A stretch of 7,856 bases of DNA from Oceanospirillaceae bacterium UBA7410. GTDB taxonomy: Bacteria; Pseudomonadota; Gammaproteobacteria; Pseudomonadales; Balneatricaceae. A program made the position numbers and the translations under genes. Shown here piece after piece: positions 7,255 to 7,856 of the stretch. Every line of letters starts with the position of its first letter. Position 1 is the stretch's first letter. Where the stretch lies: NCBI GenBank assembly GCA_002470565.1, contig DKMQ01000041.1, positions 16,343 to 24,198 of the forward strand, in the 5' to 3' direction. The notes beneath the pieces were generated by a model. That model saw nothing but the letters and a program-made list of their open reading frames with translations, had not been told where the DNA came from and searched no databases.

Positions 7255-7289
7255 TTGGCTGTACCCTCTTAAAGAGCCGCGTCAGCCAA
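7255..7289 (+). promoter_or_regulatory. nested inverted repeat in the metK upstream region
   Basis: TTGGCTG (7255-7261) and CAGCCAA (7283-7289) form a 7-bp GC-containing stem. Nested inside it are CTCT (7266-7269) and AGAG (7273-7276). No T-tract follows on either strand, so it is not a typical terminator. GGGT at 7244-7247 could alternatively pair with ACCC at 7263-7266. It would be in the mRNA only if metK transcription starts upstream of 7255; otherwise it is a DNA dyad. Confidence 0.3.
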
Positions 7290-7345
7290 TGCACTTTTAC
7301 ACAATATTGACTGCAATTAGCTATGCAATCTATCTAGCCATAGCC

Positions 7346-7351
7346 TATAAT
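7346..7351 (+). promoter_or_regulatory. metK: candidate metK -10 box
   Basis: TATAAT is a perfect -10 hexamer on the plus strand. The hexamer at 17-bp spacing (ATGCAA, 7323-7328) is a weak -35. A better -35-like TTGACT at 7307-7312 is too far upstream (33 bp) to pair with it. If used, transcription would start near 7358 and give a metK leader of about 134 nt. Confidence 0.4.
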
Positions 7352-7362
7352 ACGTTCGGTTT

Positions 7363-7480
7363 TGCCATGTCATGTTTGAGCATTAAGCAAAGCCATAGGC
7401 ACTCGCCAGAACAATGTTCTAGGCTGGTAATTAAGTCACTGCTAACGATGTCTGTAAAGCGTCGATTAGTATTCAATTAC
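7363..7480 (+). promoter_or_regulatory. metK: potentially structured metK 5' leader (three bulged hairpins)
   Basis: Three successive stems can be drawn. In stem 1, TGCCATG (7363-7369) pairs with CAT plus GGCA (7394-7401) around bulged A7397; TTTG/CAAA can form inside it. In stem 2, GCCAGAAC (7405-7412) pairs with GTTCT plus GGC (7416-7424) around bulged A7421, with a 3-nt loop. In stem 3, CTAACGA (7442-7448) pairs with TCG plus TTAG (7462-7469) around bulged A7465. Stem 3 is enclosed by GTAATT (7427-7432) and AATTAC (7475-7480), whose last base abuts the GAGG ribosome binding site (7481-7484). I see no match to the SAM-I, SAM-II, SAM-III or SAH riboswitch consensus. These are hand-drawn pairings. 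Confidence 0.35.
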
Positions 7481-7491
7481 GAGGCATGGTT

Positions 7492-7856
7492 ATGAACCAA
7501 TACACTCTATTTACCTCCGAATCAGTGTCCGAAGGACACCCTGATAAAATCGCCGACCAAATTTCCGATGCCATCCTAGATGCCATGCTGGAGAAAGACC
7601 CCGAATCCCGTGTTGCAGTTGAAACCCTTATTAAAACTGGTTTGGTTTTAGTGGCAGGTGAAGTGCGAACTAAATCTTGGGTAGATATAGAAGATTTGGT
7701 GCGCGAAGTGATCACAGACATCGGCTACACGTCCTCTGAAATGGGCTTTGACGGCGCCTCTTGTGCTATTTTAAACGCAATTGGTAAGCAGTCTTCAGAT
7801 ATAGCAATGGGTGTGGATCAAAATACTGACGACAACAAAGAACAAGGCGCTGGCGA
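7492..7856 (+). CDS. metK: S-adenosylmethionine synthetase (methionine adenosyltransferase), 3'-truncated by the window edge
   Basis: MetK makes S-adenosylmethionine from methionine and ATP, releasing pyrophosphate and phosphate; it is a cytoplasmic tetramer needing Mg and K ions. The first 121 of about 385 residues are present. [19 protein letters not shown] at 6-24 contains His16 and Asp18, matching the ATP and metal-binding His14 and Asp16 of E. coli. [10 protein letters not shown] at 41-50 has the conserved Glu44. SAIGKQS appears as [10 protein letters not shown] at 95-104 with Gln100, and the window ends in EQGAG, the start of the loop carrying EQGAGDQG. The ATG at 7492 has GAGG 7 nt upstream. 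An in-frame ATG at 7486 is only 1 nt from that site and is rejected. Divergent from the small membrane gene; its 5' leader may be structured. Confidence 0.97.
   Translation, partial: MNQYTLFTSESVSEGHPDKIADQISDAILDAMLEKDPESRVAVETLIKTGLVLVAGEVRTKSWVDIEDLVREVITDIGYTSSEMGFDGASCAILNAIGKQSSDIAMGVDQNTDDNKEQGAG

Noticed and set aside
7163..7491. Known SAM or SAH riboswitch upstream of metK
   Set aside because: I looked for the conserved cores of SAM-I, SAM-II, SAM-III and SAH riboswitches as I recall them and found none. The structured leader is reported only as an unassigned candidate.

Overview
The window looks like a chromosomal housekeeping segment from a moderately AT-rich gammaproteobacterium. 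This rests on protein resemblance. Transketolase, phosphoglycerate kinase, the class II aldolase and MetK all read like their Pseudomonas-type counterparts, and a tkt cluster divergent from metK is a familiar arrangement in that class. I cannot name the genus. I see no transposase, phage gene, CRISPR array, tRNA or rRNA.

Layout. Positions 1-1261 (+) hold the 3' half of panB and a complete panC, two consecutive steps of pantothenate (vitamin B5) synthesis. They run tail to tail, with only 14 bp between, into a four-gene minus-strand cluster. In transcription order that cluster is tkt (6612-4618), gap (4604-3546), pgk (3549-2389) and fba (2316-1276). Upstream of tkt on the same strand is a small two-helix membrane protein gene of unknown function (7162-6890, GTG start). 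A 329-bp intergenic region (7163-7491) separates it from the divergent metK, whose first 121 codons are present (7492-7856).

How the genes work together. Tkt moves two-carbon units among pentose phosphates and makes glyceraldehyde-3-phosphate and fructose-6-phosphate. Fba, Gap and Pgk form the reversible triose section of glycolysis, gluconeogenesis or a Calvin-type cycle. No pyruvate kinase gene lies between pgk and fba, so every enzyme encoded in the cluster catalyses a reversible step. The four genes are tightly packed (13-bp gap, 4-bp ATGA overlap, 72-bp gap), which suggests one transcript.

The coding content is conventional. The places worth a second look are non-coding. The tkt leader has an inverted repeat around a -10-like box. 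The small membrane gene has a strong extended -10 promoter bracketed by distant inverted half-sites. The metK leader of roughly 130 nt can be drawn as three successive bulged hairpins ending beside the ribosome binding site, and it does not match any SAM or SAH riboswitch consensus I can recall. I found no clear evidence of a wholly new multi-gene system.
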